From positions 113,486,680 through 113,550,679 of the forward strand of contig CM019831.1 of the NCBI GenBank assembly GCA_009763385.1: a DNA stretch of 64,000 nt, read 5' to 3'. The notes below the pieces were generated by a model. That model did no database searches. It worked only from the letters and a program-made list of their open reading frames with translations, and had not been told where the DNA came from. Each line of letters begins with the position of its first letter. Position 1 is the stretch's first letter. The stretch is from Coix lacryma-jobi var. lacryma-jobi (Eukaryota > Streptophyta > Magnoliopsida > Poales > Poaceae). The position numbers were made by a program, and so were the translations under genes. This document shows positions 12,101 to 23,489 of the stretch, piece by piece.

Positions 12101-12321
12101 CCGTCAAAATAGCCACCAACCCGGTTCAACACTCAAGGACAAAGCACATTGATATAAGGCATCAATTCATTAGAGACCATCAAGCAAAGAAAGATATATC
12201 TATTGAAAGTGTGGGCACTGATGATCTACTTGTCGATATCTTCACCAAGCCACTAGATGAGAGAAGATTTTGCAAGCTAAGGAATGAATTGAATATTCTA
12301 GACTTTTCCAACATGAGTTGA
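9133..12321 (+). CDS. pol: B pol polyprotein: protease, integrase, RT, RNase H (copia order)
   Basis: Uninterrupted 1062-codon frame in the PR-INT-RT-RH order that defines Ty1/copia. Protease: VLDSGCTQHM (Asp about residue 13). Integrase: zinc-binding HHCC about 145-185 (HRRLGHVGMKQL... CSACQMGK), catalytic core with Asp in VDDYTRYTW (~231), Asp in RSDNGSEF (~272) and Glu in NGIVERKNRT (~308). RT: NKARLVAQGYTQ, MDVKSAFLNG and the catalytic YVDDIIFGS (~746). RNase H: STAEAEYISAG and the usual C-terminal LRNELNILDF. The frame opens with GTG right after TAG (9130-9132), and gag ends 11 nt upstream in another frame, so expression needs frameshifting, splicing or reinitiation. Unusual residues against A and C: Glu for Lys in YGLEQAPRAW, Phe for Ser in GYSDFDYAG, Val for Ala in LVDIFTKP. 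Intact as ORF; activity is unknown. Confidence 0.93.
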   Translation: MNYKAGGRHWVLDSGCTQHMTGDGRMFKSINTSGNDHADAITFGDNKKGKVKGLGKIAISNDLSISNVLLVESLNFNLLSMAQLCDLGFKCIFGVDDVEIVSVDGSNLVFKGFRHENLYLVDFDASEAQLTTCLFTKSSMGWLWHRRLGHVGMKQLKRLVKHDMVRGLKDVHFEKDKLCSACQMGKQVGNTHPNKGMMNTTHALELLHMDLFGPTTYASIGGNKYGFVIVDDYTRYTWVFFLVDKSEVFGIFKTFVKRSQNEFDRRIKKVRSDNGSEFRNTRVDELCDEFGIKHQFSAKYTPQSNGIVERKNRTLIDMSRSMLSEYNVSDSFWAEAINTRCYYSNRLYCHPLLKKTPYELLNDRKPNIAYFRIFGCKCYILKKGTRLGKFEKKCDEGFLLGYSTTSKAYRVWNNTSRIVEEVHDVEFDETNGSHEEQDNLDDVRGTQLVDAMKNMDIGDIRPKQVIDIEDDKNQVLSPPTMHDNDIASYSGSQDQQDASASTSAQPEQVLQPTHIARDHPLDQIVCDIRRGVQTRSRLASFCEHYSFVSSIEPTKIDEALVDVDWVNAMHEELNNFTCNDVWELVERPKNTNVIGTRWVFRNKQDEDGIVVRNKARLVAQGYTQMEGIDFGETYAPVARLEAIRILLAYACSHNIKLYLMDVKSAFLNGFINELVYVEQSPGFEDLKKPNHVYKLKKALYGLEQAPRAWYERLRDFLLAKGFKIGKVDTTLFTKKIGSDLFVLQIYVDDIIFGSTNQDFCEEFGEMMAKEFEMSMIGELSYFLGLQIKQMKKDTFVSQGKYIKEMLKKFGLDEAKAITTPLGTNGHLDSDSSGDMVDQKLYRSMIGSLLYVTASRPDVMFSVCMCARFQASPRESHLKATKRILIYLNHIPNVGLWYPKGSQSELIGYSDFDYAGCKVDRKSTSGTCQLLGRSLVSWSSKKQNSVALSTAEAEYISAGSCCAQLLWMKATLQDYGVKFGQVPLLCDNESTVKIATNPVQHSRTKHIDIRHQFIRDHQAKKDISIESVGTDDLLVDIFTKPLDERRFCKLRNELNILDFSNMS

Positions 12322-13343
12322 ATGCACCCCTACTTATGACATGCCTCTCCTCCAAGAAAGCAAAGGTGAAATTGTTTGGCATGTGCATTCATTCTTATTA
12401 GTTATCTAGGTTCATTTATGGTAAATCAAATGAATTTGAAGTATATATGGTACCACTATTGCTTCTATGTTTGACTTGTTCTAGTGGTAGCATATAACTT
12501 GTTTGTGAGCTTGTAACTCTAGTGTTTGATCTAATAAATGAGCAATAGGTGTTTAACCAATGTGAGTAAGATAACCATTGCAAGATGTGTGAAGAAGCTT
12601 ACTCTAGAGCAAATCGTGTTAAAAGTCTTATGCTCATGAACTAGATTAAGCCACAACTTGACTTAGTATGATCCCCTCATGTAAATTTGATGGTAAATGT
12701 TGTCTCCTTTCATTAAAACTTGCCCCACCTTTCTGATAATTGTTGACAAAGGGGGAGAAAATAATGCAACAAAGATATGCTAATGAAAGGGGGAGATAAC
12801 AAAGAGTGTAAGTTTCAAGTCTCAAATTTGAGCTTACAAATAGGGGGAGCAAGCTCATAAACATGTTTGTTGCATTCGTAATATGCATATTCATATGTTT
12901 GATTGCATTCAATAAGCTATTTATTTTGATATTCATGCTTATGTGGTAAATGCTAAGTTAGAACATGATTTATGATATGACTTACTAGCATGTATAGGTC
13001 TACAACTAGACATAGTTGTTCTTCAAGTGGTTCAAGAGCCTTATTATTATGTTGATCTCATGGGGTTTTTGAGTTTTGATGTATGTCTAGTGATAAATGG
13101 TGCTAAGGATGGTATAATATGTGCACTCCGATTGGTATCACGCTTCAAAGGTCCATTCTTATGACTTAGCATCATCATTGATAATATTGGTCACCCACAA
13201 TTCACATCCATACATATGTGCAAAATTTAGAACCAAACTCTATAGCACATATGTAGGGGGAGCCAATACTATCAATGTGGTTACTCAAATTCAAATCACT
13301 TATCATTGTATAGGTTGTCATCAATTACCAAAAAGGGGGAGAT
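12322..13343 (+). other. B noncoding interval with multiple polypurine tracts
   Basis: No coding signal. G-rich purine tracts of the PPT type (AAAGGGGGAGA and variants) occur near 12748, 12786, 12841, 13253 and finally 13330-13343, where the last abuts the LTR. The same spacing appears in reverse in A and C. Confidence 0.8.
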
Positions 13344-13845
13344 TGAAAGCCCTAGTTTGTTTTTGGTTAATTGATGAAACCTATTTGGTCTAATCCTATT
13401 GTTAAGCATGTGTGTAGCTTATAAGAAAGGATTGGACCAAGCCAAGTGGTGGAGCTAGCAAGGTGGCAACCATGGAGGATGGAGATGGCCATATGCAACT
13501 CAGGTGATCAAGTGCTCTACCTTTGGTGAATCACACGAAGAAGAGAAGAGATGGAACAAAGAGGCCTGAAGGCAAAGGTATAACCTATAGGGCTCTTTGT
13601 TTTTGTGATCAAGACACTTAGTGAGTGTGATCACATTTAGGATACATAGCCGTACTATTAAGAGGAGTTAATTCACGGCTTATGCGGTATTCAAGTGCCA
13701 GTAGGAGTTCTCTAACATATCGATTCTATAGACCTAGTGAGTGACTAACAAAACCCCTTGGAAAATGCTTTGCAAAATGCCAAACACACTTGCATACAAT
13801 GATGTACACTTGGTGGTGTTGGCACTTTTGGGATAAGGAGGTGTT
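13344..13845 (+). repeat. B 3' LTR fragment
   Basis: Starts TGAAAGCCCTAG right after the PPT. It matches the first ~500 bp of the solo LTR (5852 onward) and then stops at 13845, where an inverted LTR piece of C begins. Confidence 0.87.
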
Positions 13846-13962
13846 GCTAGCTCCACCACTTGGCTTGGTCACAATCCTTTCTTATAAGCTACATACATGC
13901 TTAGCAATAGGATTAGACCAAATAGGTTTCATCAATTAACCAAAACCAAACTAGGGCTTTCA
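13846..13962 (-). repeat. C 3' LTR fragment
   Basis: 117 bp matching the first ~117 bp of the B 3' LTR in inverted orientation, ending ...CTAGGGCTTTCA on the plus strand next to the PPT (13963-13976). Confidence 0.85.
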
Positions 13963-15040
13963 ATCTCCCCCTTTTTGGTAATTGATGACAACCTATACAA
14001 AGATATGTGATTTGAATTTGAGTAACCACATTGATAGTATTAGCTCCCCCTGCATATGTGCTATAGAGTTTGGTTCTAGATTTGGCACATATGTATGAAT
14101 ATGAAATGTGGATGAGCAATACTATCAATAATGATGCTAAGGCATAAGAATGGACCTTTGAAGCGTGATACCAATCGGAGTGCACATGTTATACCATCCT
14201 TAGCACCATTTGTCACTAGACATACATCAAACTCAAGAACCCCGTGAGATCAACATTATAATAAGGCTCTTGAACCACATGAAAAACAAATATGTCTAGT
14301 TGTAGATCTATACATGCTAGTAAGTTATATCATCAATCATGTTCTAACACTAGCATTCACCACATAAGCATAAATAGCGAAACAAAAAGCTTATGCAATG
14401 CTGTCAATTATATGAATATGCATATTTTAAATGCAACAATCATGTTTATGAGCTTGCTCCCCCTATTTGTAAGCTCAAATTTTAGTTGTTTTCCACGCTC
14501 CAAACCACTTGAAACTTACACTCTTTGTTATCTCCCCCTATCATTAGCATATCTTTGTTGCATTATTTTCTCCCCCTTTGTCAACAATTATCATAAAGGT
14601 GAGGTAAGACTTAATGAAAGGAGACAACATTGTTCATGAGATTCGCATGAGGGGATCAATACTAATTCAAGTTGTGGCTTAATCTAGATCATGAACATAA
14701 GATATTTAACACGGTTTGCTCTAGAATAAGCTTCTTCACACATCTTGCAATGGTTATCTTACTCACGTTGGTTAAACACTCATTGCTCACTTACTAGATC
14801 AAACACTAGAGTTACAAGCTCACAAACAAGTTATATGCTACCACTAGAACAAGTCAAACATAGAAGCAATAGTGGTACCATATATACTTCACATTCATTT
14901 TGATTTACCATGAATGAGCCTAAATAAGCAATGTGATGGCTATATGAAATATAACACAACCTAATAAGAATGAATGCACATGCCAAACAATTTCACCTTT
15001 GCTTTCTTGGAGGAGAGGCATGTCATAAGTAGGGGTGCAT
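13963..15040 (-). other. C noncoding interval with multiple polypurine tracts
   Basis: PPT at 13963-13976; further PPT-like tracts near 14045, 14457, 14531 and 14569 (C-rich on plus). Homologous in reverse to 12322-13343 of B. ORFs here are chance frames. Confidence 0.78.
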
Positions 15041-16717
15041 TCAACTCATGTTGGAAAAGTCTAGAATATTCAATTCATTCCTTAGCTTGCAAAATCTTCT
15101 CTCATCTAGTGGCTTGGTGAAGATATCGGCAAGTTGATCATCGGTGCCCACACTTTCAGTAGATATATCTTTCTTTGCTTGATGGTCTCTAATGAAGTGA
15201 TGCCTTATATCAATGTGCTTTGTCCTTGAGTGTTGAACCGGGTTGGTGGCTATTTTGACGACGCTCTCATTATCACAAAGCAATGGTACTTGTCCAAACT
15301 TGACCCTATAATCTTGCAATGTTGCTTTCATCCATAGCAATTGTGCACAACAACTACCCGCGGATATGTATTTGGCTTCAGCGGTAGAGAGTGCAACACT
15401 ATTTTGCTTCTTTGATGACCATGAGACAAGTGATCTTCCAACCAATTGACAAGTTCCCGATGTGCTCTTTCTATCCATCTTGCATCCCGCATAATCGGAA
15501 TCGGAGTATCCAATCAATTAAAATTGAGAGCCCTTGGGATACCATAGTCCAACATTAGGAGTGTGCTTCAAATATCTCAATATTCTTTTAGTTGCCTTCA
15601 AATGACTTTCTCTTGGTGAAGCTTGGAACCTTGCACACATGCACACACTAAACATGAAATCCGGTCTTGATGCGGTCACATAGAGTAGGCTTCCAATCAT
15701 TGACCGATATAGCTTTTGATCCACCATGTCACCACTAGAGTCACTATCCAAATGTCCATTAGTGCCCATTGGAGTGGTTATTGCTTTTGCTTCATCTAAC
15801 CCAAACTTCTTGAGCATGTCCTTGATGTACTTGCCTTGACTAACAAATGTGCCTTTCTTCATTTGCTTGATTTGTAGACCAAGGAAGTAACTAAGCTCTC
15901 CAATCATAAACATCTCAAACTCCTTAGCCTTCATCTCTCTAAACTCTTCACAAAAATCTTGGTTGGTTGATCCAAAGATAATGTCATCCACATAGATTTG
16001 CAACACAAACAAGTCACTTCCAATCTTCTTGGTGAAGAGAGTGGTGTCAACCTTTCCAATCTCGAAACCTTTAGCTAACAAGAAGTCCCTCAATCTTTCA
16101 TACAATGCTCTAGGTGCTTGCTTCAACCCATATAATGCCTTCTTGAGCTTGTACACATGGTTGGTCTTCTTCAAATCTTCAAATCTGGGAGGTTGCTCAA
16201 CATACACTAGCTCATTGATGAATCCATTGAGAAATGCACTCTTGACATCCATTTGATAGAGCTTGATGTTGTGAGAACAAGCATATGCAAGTAGAATTCT
16301 AATGGCCTTCAATCTAGCAACTGGTGCATAGGTTTCTCCAAAGTCAATTCCTTCCATTTGAGTGTACCCTTGTGCAACCAATCTTGCTTTGTTCCTTACA
16401 ACAATGCCATCTTCATCTTGATTGTTCCGAAAGACCCATCTTGTACCAATAACATTTGTGTTCTTTGGTCTTTCTACTAACTCCCAAACATCATTGCGGG
16501 TGAAGTTGTTTAACTCTTCATGCATTGCATTCACCCAATCAACATCCATCAAAGCTTCATCAATCTTGGTTGTCTCAATAGATGATACAAATGAGTAATG
16601 TTCACAAAATGAAGCCAATCTTGATCTTGTTTGCACACCTCTTCTTATGTCACCAACAATTTGATCCAAAGGATGATCTCTTGCAATATGTGTTGGTTGT
16701 AGCACTTATTGCGGTTG
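15041..16717 (-). pseudogene. C pol, 3' part: reverse transcriptase and RNase H
   Basis: One frame from the D insertion to the end of RNase H, interrupted by one nonsense codon at 15518-15520 (GAA to TAA, in the sequence preceding GYSDSDYAGC). RT motifs: NKARLVAQGYTQ, MDVKSAFLNG, YVDDIIFGS. RNase H: GYSDSDYAGCKMDRKSTSG, STAEAKYISAG. The upstream part of the gene lies 12 kb away at 28988-30522, on the other side of D. Confidence 0.9.
16713..16717. repeat. Target-site duplication GGTTG (left) of element D
   Basis: GGTTG immediately left of the D terminus TGAAGGACC; the same five bases follow the right terminus at 28983-28987. Confidence 0.93.
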
Positions 16718-18657
16718 TGAAGGACCGAGAGTGCTACCAGAAAGCGACCAGAGGGGGGGTGAATGGGAGCTTCAAATTTCTTTTTGGAAACTTGTTGCTA
16801 CTGTCCAGAGAATCAACCCCAAGAGCAAACCTAGAGCTTGTAAGTGTCTACGACCATAGATGTAGGGTGGATGCTTCCAAGAAGCACAGCGAGACACTAC
16901 ACAACTCTAGAAACCCAACACAAAAGCCAGAAATCAAAACCGACAACGGACGAACGAACCGCAGACGAAACTGCGCGAAAACAGTCGCATCGGACGCTGG
17001 CCTGCGTCCGATGGCTTAGCACTAGACGCGTCCGATTGAAGCAATACCTCTCTGGAAACTTACTGGACTGGCATCGGATGCTGCTATAGTGAAACCCTAG
17101 CGTCTGATGCTAGACCCCCGGCGCATCCGATGGCAGCGGACGCTCCGATGGTCAGCGTCTGTTGCTCCTTAAAACTCACTGTCAGATGACACGTGGCAAA
17201 GGACGCGTCCGCTAGTATGAATCAGCGTCCGATGGTCCCGACACCAGCGTCCGATGCTCCCAGACCAGAGCTGTTCTTCCACGAAAATCACCCGATCTCC
17301 TCCGAATCAAAAGCACTAGGGCTTAGACTTAGTATGAGGAGTTCCAAGGAGGTTAGTGAGCTATCCTAAAGGAATCATGGCTCGAACCTAACTCCAAATC
17401 GGTGAATTGGAAGAATTCGAGACAAAAGAACAAAACTTGATCCAAAACGAAAAATGACCGATATACTAGCTCGTGAGGTTAGAGATGATTTCCTTCGGTG
17501 GAAAGGAGTGCCTCACGATCTAGAACAACTCAGTTCAAACGGATTTGCAAAAGATGCACTAAACAAAGAGATCGATCAATGGGAAAAACGTGGAGAAAAA
17601 CAATCTGCGAAGAACACGAACAAAACGCGAATCACAACCACGAATTTGCAACCGTGTGGCTACCACACGCTACAATAGTGAGATTACGGTCTCACTTCCT
17701 CAAAATCTCACGGGCATAGAGGTATGATTGTCTTCTCTATGGATCTCAGTTCGCTATAGCAGAGGATGGGGAGAGCAGGAAAACCTAGAAGGCAAAATAG
17801 CAAATGACTGAGATAGGATGGGAGGTGGGTGTCTCCCTCTACTTATCCTAATTCTAATTCCCACTCCACCCCTAACTAATTACAGAGCGAACCAGCTAAA
17901 CCCTAGGGTTATTCTGGACCAACTTGAAGTTGCAGGTGATCCGACGGCCACGCCCACACAACTGGTAGCGTTGCCTCGACGCAACCTCACCGATTGCCGC
18001 CACGTGCCGCCACTGCTCCGCTGGTCCTTTTCCTGGACTTCGCCCCCGGTTTTGAGGCCCAAACCGGGAAACCAGCCTTCACAACCAACCCCCGGTTTTG
18101 AGGCCCAAACCGGGAAACGAGCCGTCCATCGCCTGAGTTTTGTGGCCCAAACTCAGAAACCCGCAGCGCCCAAGTTTTGAGGCCCAAACCTGGAAACCGT
18201 CCTCAGCCCGAGTTTTGTGGCCCAAACTCGAAAACCATCAGTGCCCAGGTTTTGTGGCCCAAACCTGGAAACCGTCCACTAGGTGGTTTTTCTGTGGCTC
18301 AACCACCAAACCGAGCCGTAGAGGGGATGCACCGCCCGTGCACCCCGTCCACCGACACGTGTCCCCAGGTCCACAACCCAGGCAACACCGTGCCCGCAAG
18401 TCTTCGCTCGTCGCTGTCCCAGGCTGCCAGCCACCACAGCTGATCCTCGGGCCACCGGTCCCTCAGTCCAAGCCTCACGTCCGCCCTTCGCCACTCTCGG
18501 TCCATCGGCACGGCACGTCTCTACTTGACCTTCACCTTGCCTTTGATCATTGTATCCGTGCTCAACACCTGCACAACACAAGCCAAAGAACATGCGCATT
18601 ATCCCAGTTGACAATCACTCATCACTCAGAGACTCGGCACACACCCATGTATCCGCA
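16718..18657 (-). repeat. D 3' LTR (1940 bp)
   Basis: Left copy, TG...CA bounded. It contains a cluster of CATCGGACGC/GCGTCCGATG palindromic motifs (~16985-17260) and a hairpin array (18045-18307). It keeps ~97 bp near 17330-17430 that the right LTR lacks. No coding content. Confidence 0.92.
18045..18307 (-). repeat. Hairpin array with covarying stems, D 3' LTR
   Basis: About seven consecutive ~40-45-bp units, each a 7-8-bp inverted repeat around a TGAGGCCC or TGTGGCCC loop. Stem arms include CCCGGTTT/AAACCGGG, CTGAGTTT/AAACTCAG, CGAGTTT/AAACTCG, CCAGGTTT/AAACCTGG and GGTGGTT/AACCACC. Arms change together while the loop stays. Confidence 0.85.
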
Positions 18658-20285
18658 ATCTCCCCCTTGATGAGTGCATTGTCAACTACCAACACAAATC
18701 ATAAATGGAATAGAGGAAGGAAGGAAGCAGGAGAGAGAACTCGACCAAATGACTCAAAAGCATATCAAAGGCGAAGAAGGTCAAGTGGAAAGAGCAAAAC
18801 AACTTGGTTCCCAAAGACATGGGCAACGGCTCGACGCAACCAAGCAAAGCAAAGCTAGCCCTCAAGAAGAGGTAGAACAGGCTCAACACCGCTAGCATGA
18901 AAACTTGATACCAATTGAAGAATCAACTGAAATTCAAGCAAAACAGAGCTAGCCCTCAAGAAGAGGCAGAACGGGCTCAACACCGCTAGCGAGGAAGCTC
19001 GATACCAACTGAAGAAAGCTAGATATCAGCTGAGGAGCATAAAAGCAAAGGTGCTAGTCCCTCAAGAAAGAGGCAAAGGCTCAACACAACTAGCTACCAA
19101 AAATGCTCCGAACCAACTGTTACCAGCTCGAAAACGCAGCAGCGAGCAAACTCCCCCTCGAATGGTGCACACAACCAGGAAATCTCTCCCTTAGTTCAAC
19201 TCGGAAAATACATGATTTATCAATATTTTCTCCCCCTTAGTTGAACACAGAAGACACTCATGATTTGTCAATATTTTCTCCCCCTTGACAGAAGAACTCC
19301 CCCTTCCAAAATGCATATGAGTCAAAATGCAAGTTATCAGCTTCAGGAATATAGTCGATAAAATGAGAAGATGCTCAACAAAGTGTTGATCCGATGACTG
19401 ATTAAAATGCACAGAATGCTGGCAAAGGCTCAAACTGATCACCAAATACGAAATATGAACATGTGAGTAAAGTGAGCAATTTTTAGCCAAAAAGGTATTC
19501 ACCCTCAAAATAGCACCAAACATGTATAGACAGGAAGTCAAACAAGTGCTAAACATGTATACAAGGTGAACTACCCCTAGCACAGTTCAACCATCATGCT
19601 ATTGAGTGTAACATAGACTTGTGTATCCAAATTTTATCGGAGTTGCAGCGGTTAGATTACACAAGTTCAAATTTTAGCATGTGATTGCGAGAGGTTGAAA
19701 GCTTGTCATTGCCTAACTTTTCAACTGTGCGAAGCCTATGCAGAAGCAATCAGAAGCTTAAAGCAGTAGTTTCGGTCATGCACTACACAGCTCAAGTTTA
19801 ACTCAAAGTGCAATGAGAAACAGTCTCGAAACTGTGATGTGCTGACAAGCAGTCCCATCTCGATCTTTCCAATTCACTTAACTTGGTTCCAATTTTATCT
19901 CAGAATATGAACATACCAAGCAAGTGAATGACTCAGAACTAGAGACATAGCAACCTAGCATATATGAAAAGCACGAGTGAATTCTACACATGCTAGTTGC
20001 ATATCTCAATGGTGAACAGTTTCAAGTTTTATGTACATTAAGCAGGTTCACCATTCAAAAATAACTCAACTCACAACATGCATTAGTGATCAGAAAGAGC
20101 ATAAGCTACAAGCATCATTATAAAGCATCGGAGCAAATACTATATAGAGCATAGCCACATTCTGAAGATTATATTCTTGAAGCTCTGAATGTAAATATGC
20201 AAGATGAAATGCAAAGATGCATGAAGAAACCAAATGAAAAACACAAAGTCAGTTTATAATACAAGAGTCAAAATGTTTCCCCCAT
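18658..20285 (-). other. D noncoding interval with multiple polypurine tracts
   Basis: PPT at 18658-18671 next to the LTR; other tracts (CTCCCCCT on plus) near 19150, 19228, 19278 and 19302. A 37-bp motif around CCCAAAGACATGGGCAACGG at ~18808 recurs in F at ~35912 and ~36009. No protein-coding signal. Confidence 0.78.
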
Positions 20286-23200
20286 CTAAAAGGGGAAACA
20301 CACACCAAGCTCACCTCTCAACCTAGCAAAAGTCGATTGGTCCAAAGGCTTGGTGAAAATATCAGCCAACTGATGATGAGTATCGACATGGCGAAGGTCG
20401 ATATCACCCTTCTCATAGTGGTCTCGCAGAAAATGAAAGCGCACATCAATGTGTTTGGTCTTAGAGTGCAGCACGGGGTTCTTAGCGACGCTAATAGCAC
20501 TCGTGCTATCACAAAGCAAAGGAACGCGAGAAAAACTCAGACCAAAATCACGCAAAGTGACCATCATCCAAAGCAACTGGGAACAGCAGCTAGCCGCAGC
20601 AACATACTCAGCCTCCGTGGTAGACTGGGCGACACTAGACTGCTTGCGAGAAGACCACGATACAAGAGAAGAACCAATAAACTGACAAGTCCCAGAAGTG
20701 GACTTGCGATCAATATGACAACCAGCAAAGTCAGCATCAGAATAACCGCAAAGGGAGAGGGTGGAGAAAGCAGAATACCAAATCCCAAATTCTGGAGTGA
20801 AGCATAAGTACCTCATAATGCGCTTGACCGCCTGACGGTGAGAAGTGCGCGGCGACGACTGAAATCGCGCGCACAGACACACCGTGAACTGGATGTCCGG
20901 GCGTGTCGCCGTTAGGTACAGCAACGACCCGATCATACTCCGGTACTCCTTCTGGTCCACAGCTTCTCCATCCTTGTCCGCATCCAGAGCCGCCGTGGTC
21001 GGCATGGGTGTTGGAAGAGGCTTGGCCTCACCCATGTCGAACTTCTTCAGGATGTCCTTGGTGTACTTGCCCTGGTGCACGAACGTCCCCTCTCGGGATT
21101 GCTTGATTTGCAACCCGAGGAAAAATGTCAACTCGCCCATCATGCTCATCTCAAACTCACTGCTCATAGTGTCTGCAAACTTGGCAATCAAAGCGTGAGA
21201 AGAACCACCGAAAATGATATCATCCACGTAAATCTGGACCAAGAGAGTGTCATTGCCTTGCTTGAGGAGAAAAAGCGTTTTATCCACACATCCCATTTTA
21301 AAACCCTTAGCAAGCAAAAAGGTTTTCAACCTATCATACCAGGCTCTAGGGGCTTGTTTCAAACCATATAGAGCTTTGTGAAGTTTAAAAACATGGTTTG
21401 GAAACTTGGGATTTTCGAAACCGGGGGGTTGTCTCACATACACTTCCTCTTCTATGTAGCCGTTTAAGAAGGCACTCTTGACATCCATTTGAAAAAGTTT
21501 AAACCCCTTGGATGCAGCAAAAGCCAAGAGTATCCTAATTGCCTCCAAACGAGCTACAGGAGCAAAAGTCTCCTCATAGTCTATCCCCTCCTTCTGACTA
21601 AACCCCTGGGCTACTAGTCTGGCCTTATTTCTCACAACATGGCCATCCTCTCCTTGTTTGTTTTTGAAAACTCATTTTGTCCCAATAGGATGACACTCAG
21701 GAGGAGGACGAACAAGAACCCAAACCCGATTTCTTTCAAAATTTTCAAGCTCCTCATGCATGGCATTGACCCAATCTGGATCAGATAAAGCGTGTCCAAC
21801 ATCTCGGGGTTCAAAATCAGCAACAAATGCAGAATGAGCAAAGTGAGAGATTTGTTGTGACCTTGACCGAGTGACACGTTCGCCGATGTTGCTGATCATC
21901 TGTTGAGGCGGGTGTTGGCGCTGAATATATCGTGGCGCCTCCCGAGCAAAAGTGATCTCCCCCTCAATAGTAGCTGGTGCCTCCCCGGGTACAAAAGGTA
22001 CCGCTCGAGGTGGTGGATCCCACGGCCCCCAAGTCGTCGAAGAAGAGGGATCGGGGTCGTGAGTCGTAGTAGAAGCCGCTCTTTGCGGCACAGCAGGTGG
22101 AGGAGGTGTTGGGTCATCCATCCCTTCAGCACCTTCTTCCTCATCATCAAAAAGAGGCTCGCCAACCTCATGATCACCTGCACGCTCAAAACGAGAAGAA
22201 GGACAAACCATGGTCTCGTCGAAGGTGACATCGGATGTCTCCATGACTCGGTTAGTATCAAGGTTAAGTACACGATATGCACGAGTATGAGTGCCATAAC
22301 CCAAAAACACACCGTCAGAAGAACGAGACTCAAACTTGTCCAAGTTGCCCTTTTTGAGTATAAAACAGTGGCAATCAAAGATTCTAAAATAACTCACCTT
22401 GGGAAGTTTTCCAAAACGCAACTCATAAGAAGTCTTTTTCAAGAAGGCTCGGAGAAAAATGCGATTGGAAATATAGCATGCAGTGCTCATAGCTTCGGCC
22501 CAATATCGCCTAGGAGTCCTATGCTCATCGAGCATCGCCCTGGCCATCTCTACAAGGGTCCGATTCTTCCTTTCTACAACACCATTCTGAGGCGGTGTGT
22601 AGGGAGAAGAAAACTAATGCTCTAAACCCAAAGAGTTACAAAACTTCTCAAAATCTGAGTTTTTGAACTCGGAACCATTATCACTCCTAATAGCTCGCAT
22701 CGAGTTCAAAGGGAACTCATTCTGAAGACGCAAAATCATATTGCGAGCAAAAGAGAAAGTCTCAGTTTTCTCAGCTAAAAAGAAAACCCACGAATATCTC
22801 GAAAAGTCGTCAACAACAACAAGCACATACCACTTCCCCCCAACCGAGCTCACCCGAGCCGGACCAACAAGGTCCATGTGTGAAAGCTCTCCAGGGCGCT
22901 TGGTCATGACCTGAGTCACTGGATGGTGGGGAGCAGCAACCATCTTCCCATGTCTACAAGAATGGCAAACAAGATCCTTCTCCATGGATAACTTGGGCAA
23001 TCCTCGGATTAAGCCAAGTGAGCTAAGTCTTGCAAGCAAGTCGAAGCTCAGGTGACCAAGTCTCCTATGCCACTTCCAAAGATTAGAGGAGGAAGGTCCA
23101 GCCAAAAGACAACGAGAAACTCCAAATGACTCCGAGAAATCCACACGAAAGACTTTCCCAAAGGGCGAAATCACACAAACAAGATTGCCCTGAGGATCCA

Positions 23201-23489
23201 AAATACGACTGAGATTCGGCTTAAAACGAATCTCATAGTCGTCATCAAAGAGTTGCGAAACAGAAAGAAGGTTAAAAAGCAAGTTAGAAACAAGAGCAAC
23301 ATCGCGCAACACAAAGTGCTCATTAACTCGCACCGACCCACGAGACAACACTTTACCTTTGCTATTGTCGCCGAAGGTGATAAACTTCTTTCCGGCGACC
23401 GGACTAAGACTGGAGAACCACTTGGCGTTTTCGGTCACGTGTCTCAAACAACCGGAATCCACCAACCAAACGTTCTCCAATCGTTTTAC
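20286..23489 (-). pseudogene. D pol: protease, integrase, RT, RNase H with two nonsense codons
   Basis: A single pol frame from GTA at 23487-23489 (directly after TAG, 23490-23492) to 20286. It is broken by TAG at 22614-22616 (CAG in H) and TGA at 21672-21674 (TGG in H). Protease: LVDSGCLRHVTENAKWF. Integrase: HRRLGHLSFDLL... CHSCRHGK, then VDDFSRYSWVFF, RSDNGSEFKN and, after the stop, the Glu region just upstream of MARAMLDEHRTP. RT: NKARLVAQGFSQ, MDVKSAFLNG, YVDDIIFGGSS. RNase H: GYSDADFAGCHIDRKSTSG, STTEAEYVAAASCC. Frame relation to gag is -1, as in B, C and H. Confidence 0.92.

Larger units (their letters stand above)
8420..13845 (+). mobile_element. Element B: 5'-truncated Ty1/copia Sirevirus, plus strand
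   Basis: Plus-strand Sirevirus of the same family as A and C, lacking the 5' LTR, PBS and N-terminal half of gag. It retains the gag C-terminus, a full uninterrupted pol, the PPT-rich interval, the PPT (13330-13343) and 502 bp of 3' LTR. The left end is joined to the A 5' LTR. The right end abuts, in inverted orientation, the 3' LTR fragment of C. Confidence 0.88.

Noticed and set aside
18658..20285. Envelope-like ORF after D pol, as in some Sireviruses
   Set aside because: No ORF of size or membrane-segment pattern in the element sense; only polypurine tracts and short chance frames.
21903..22625. 240-codon plus-strand ORF antisense to D pol, also seen antisense to H (45369-46229)
   Set aside because: Mirror frame of the integrase/linker coding region; its residues are explained by the codon use of the sense gene.
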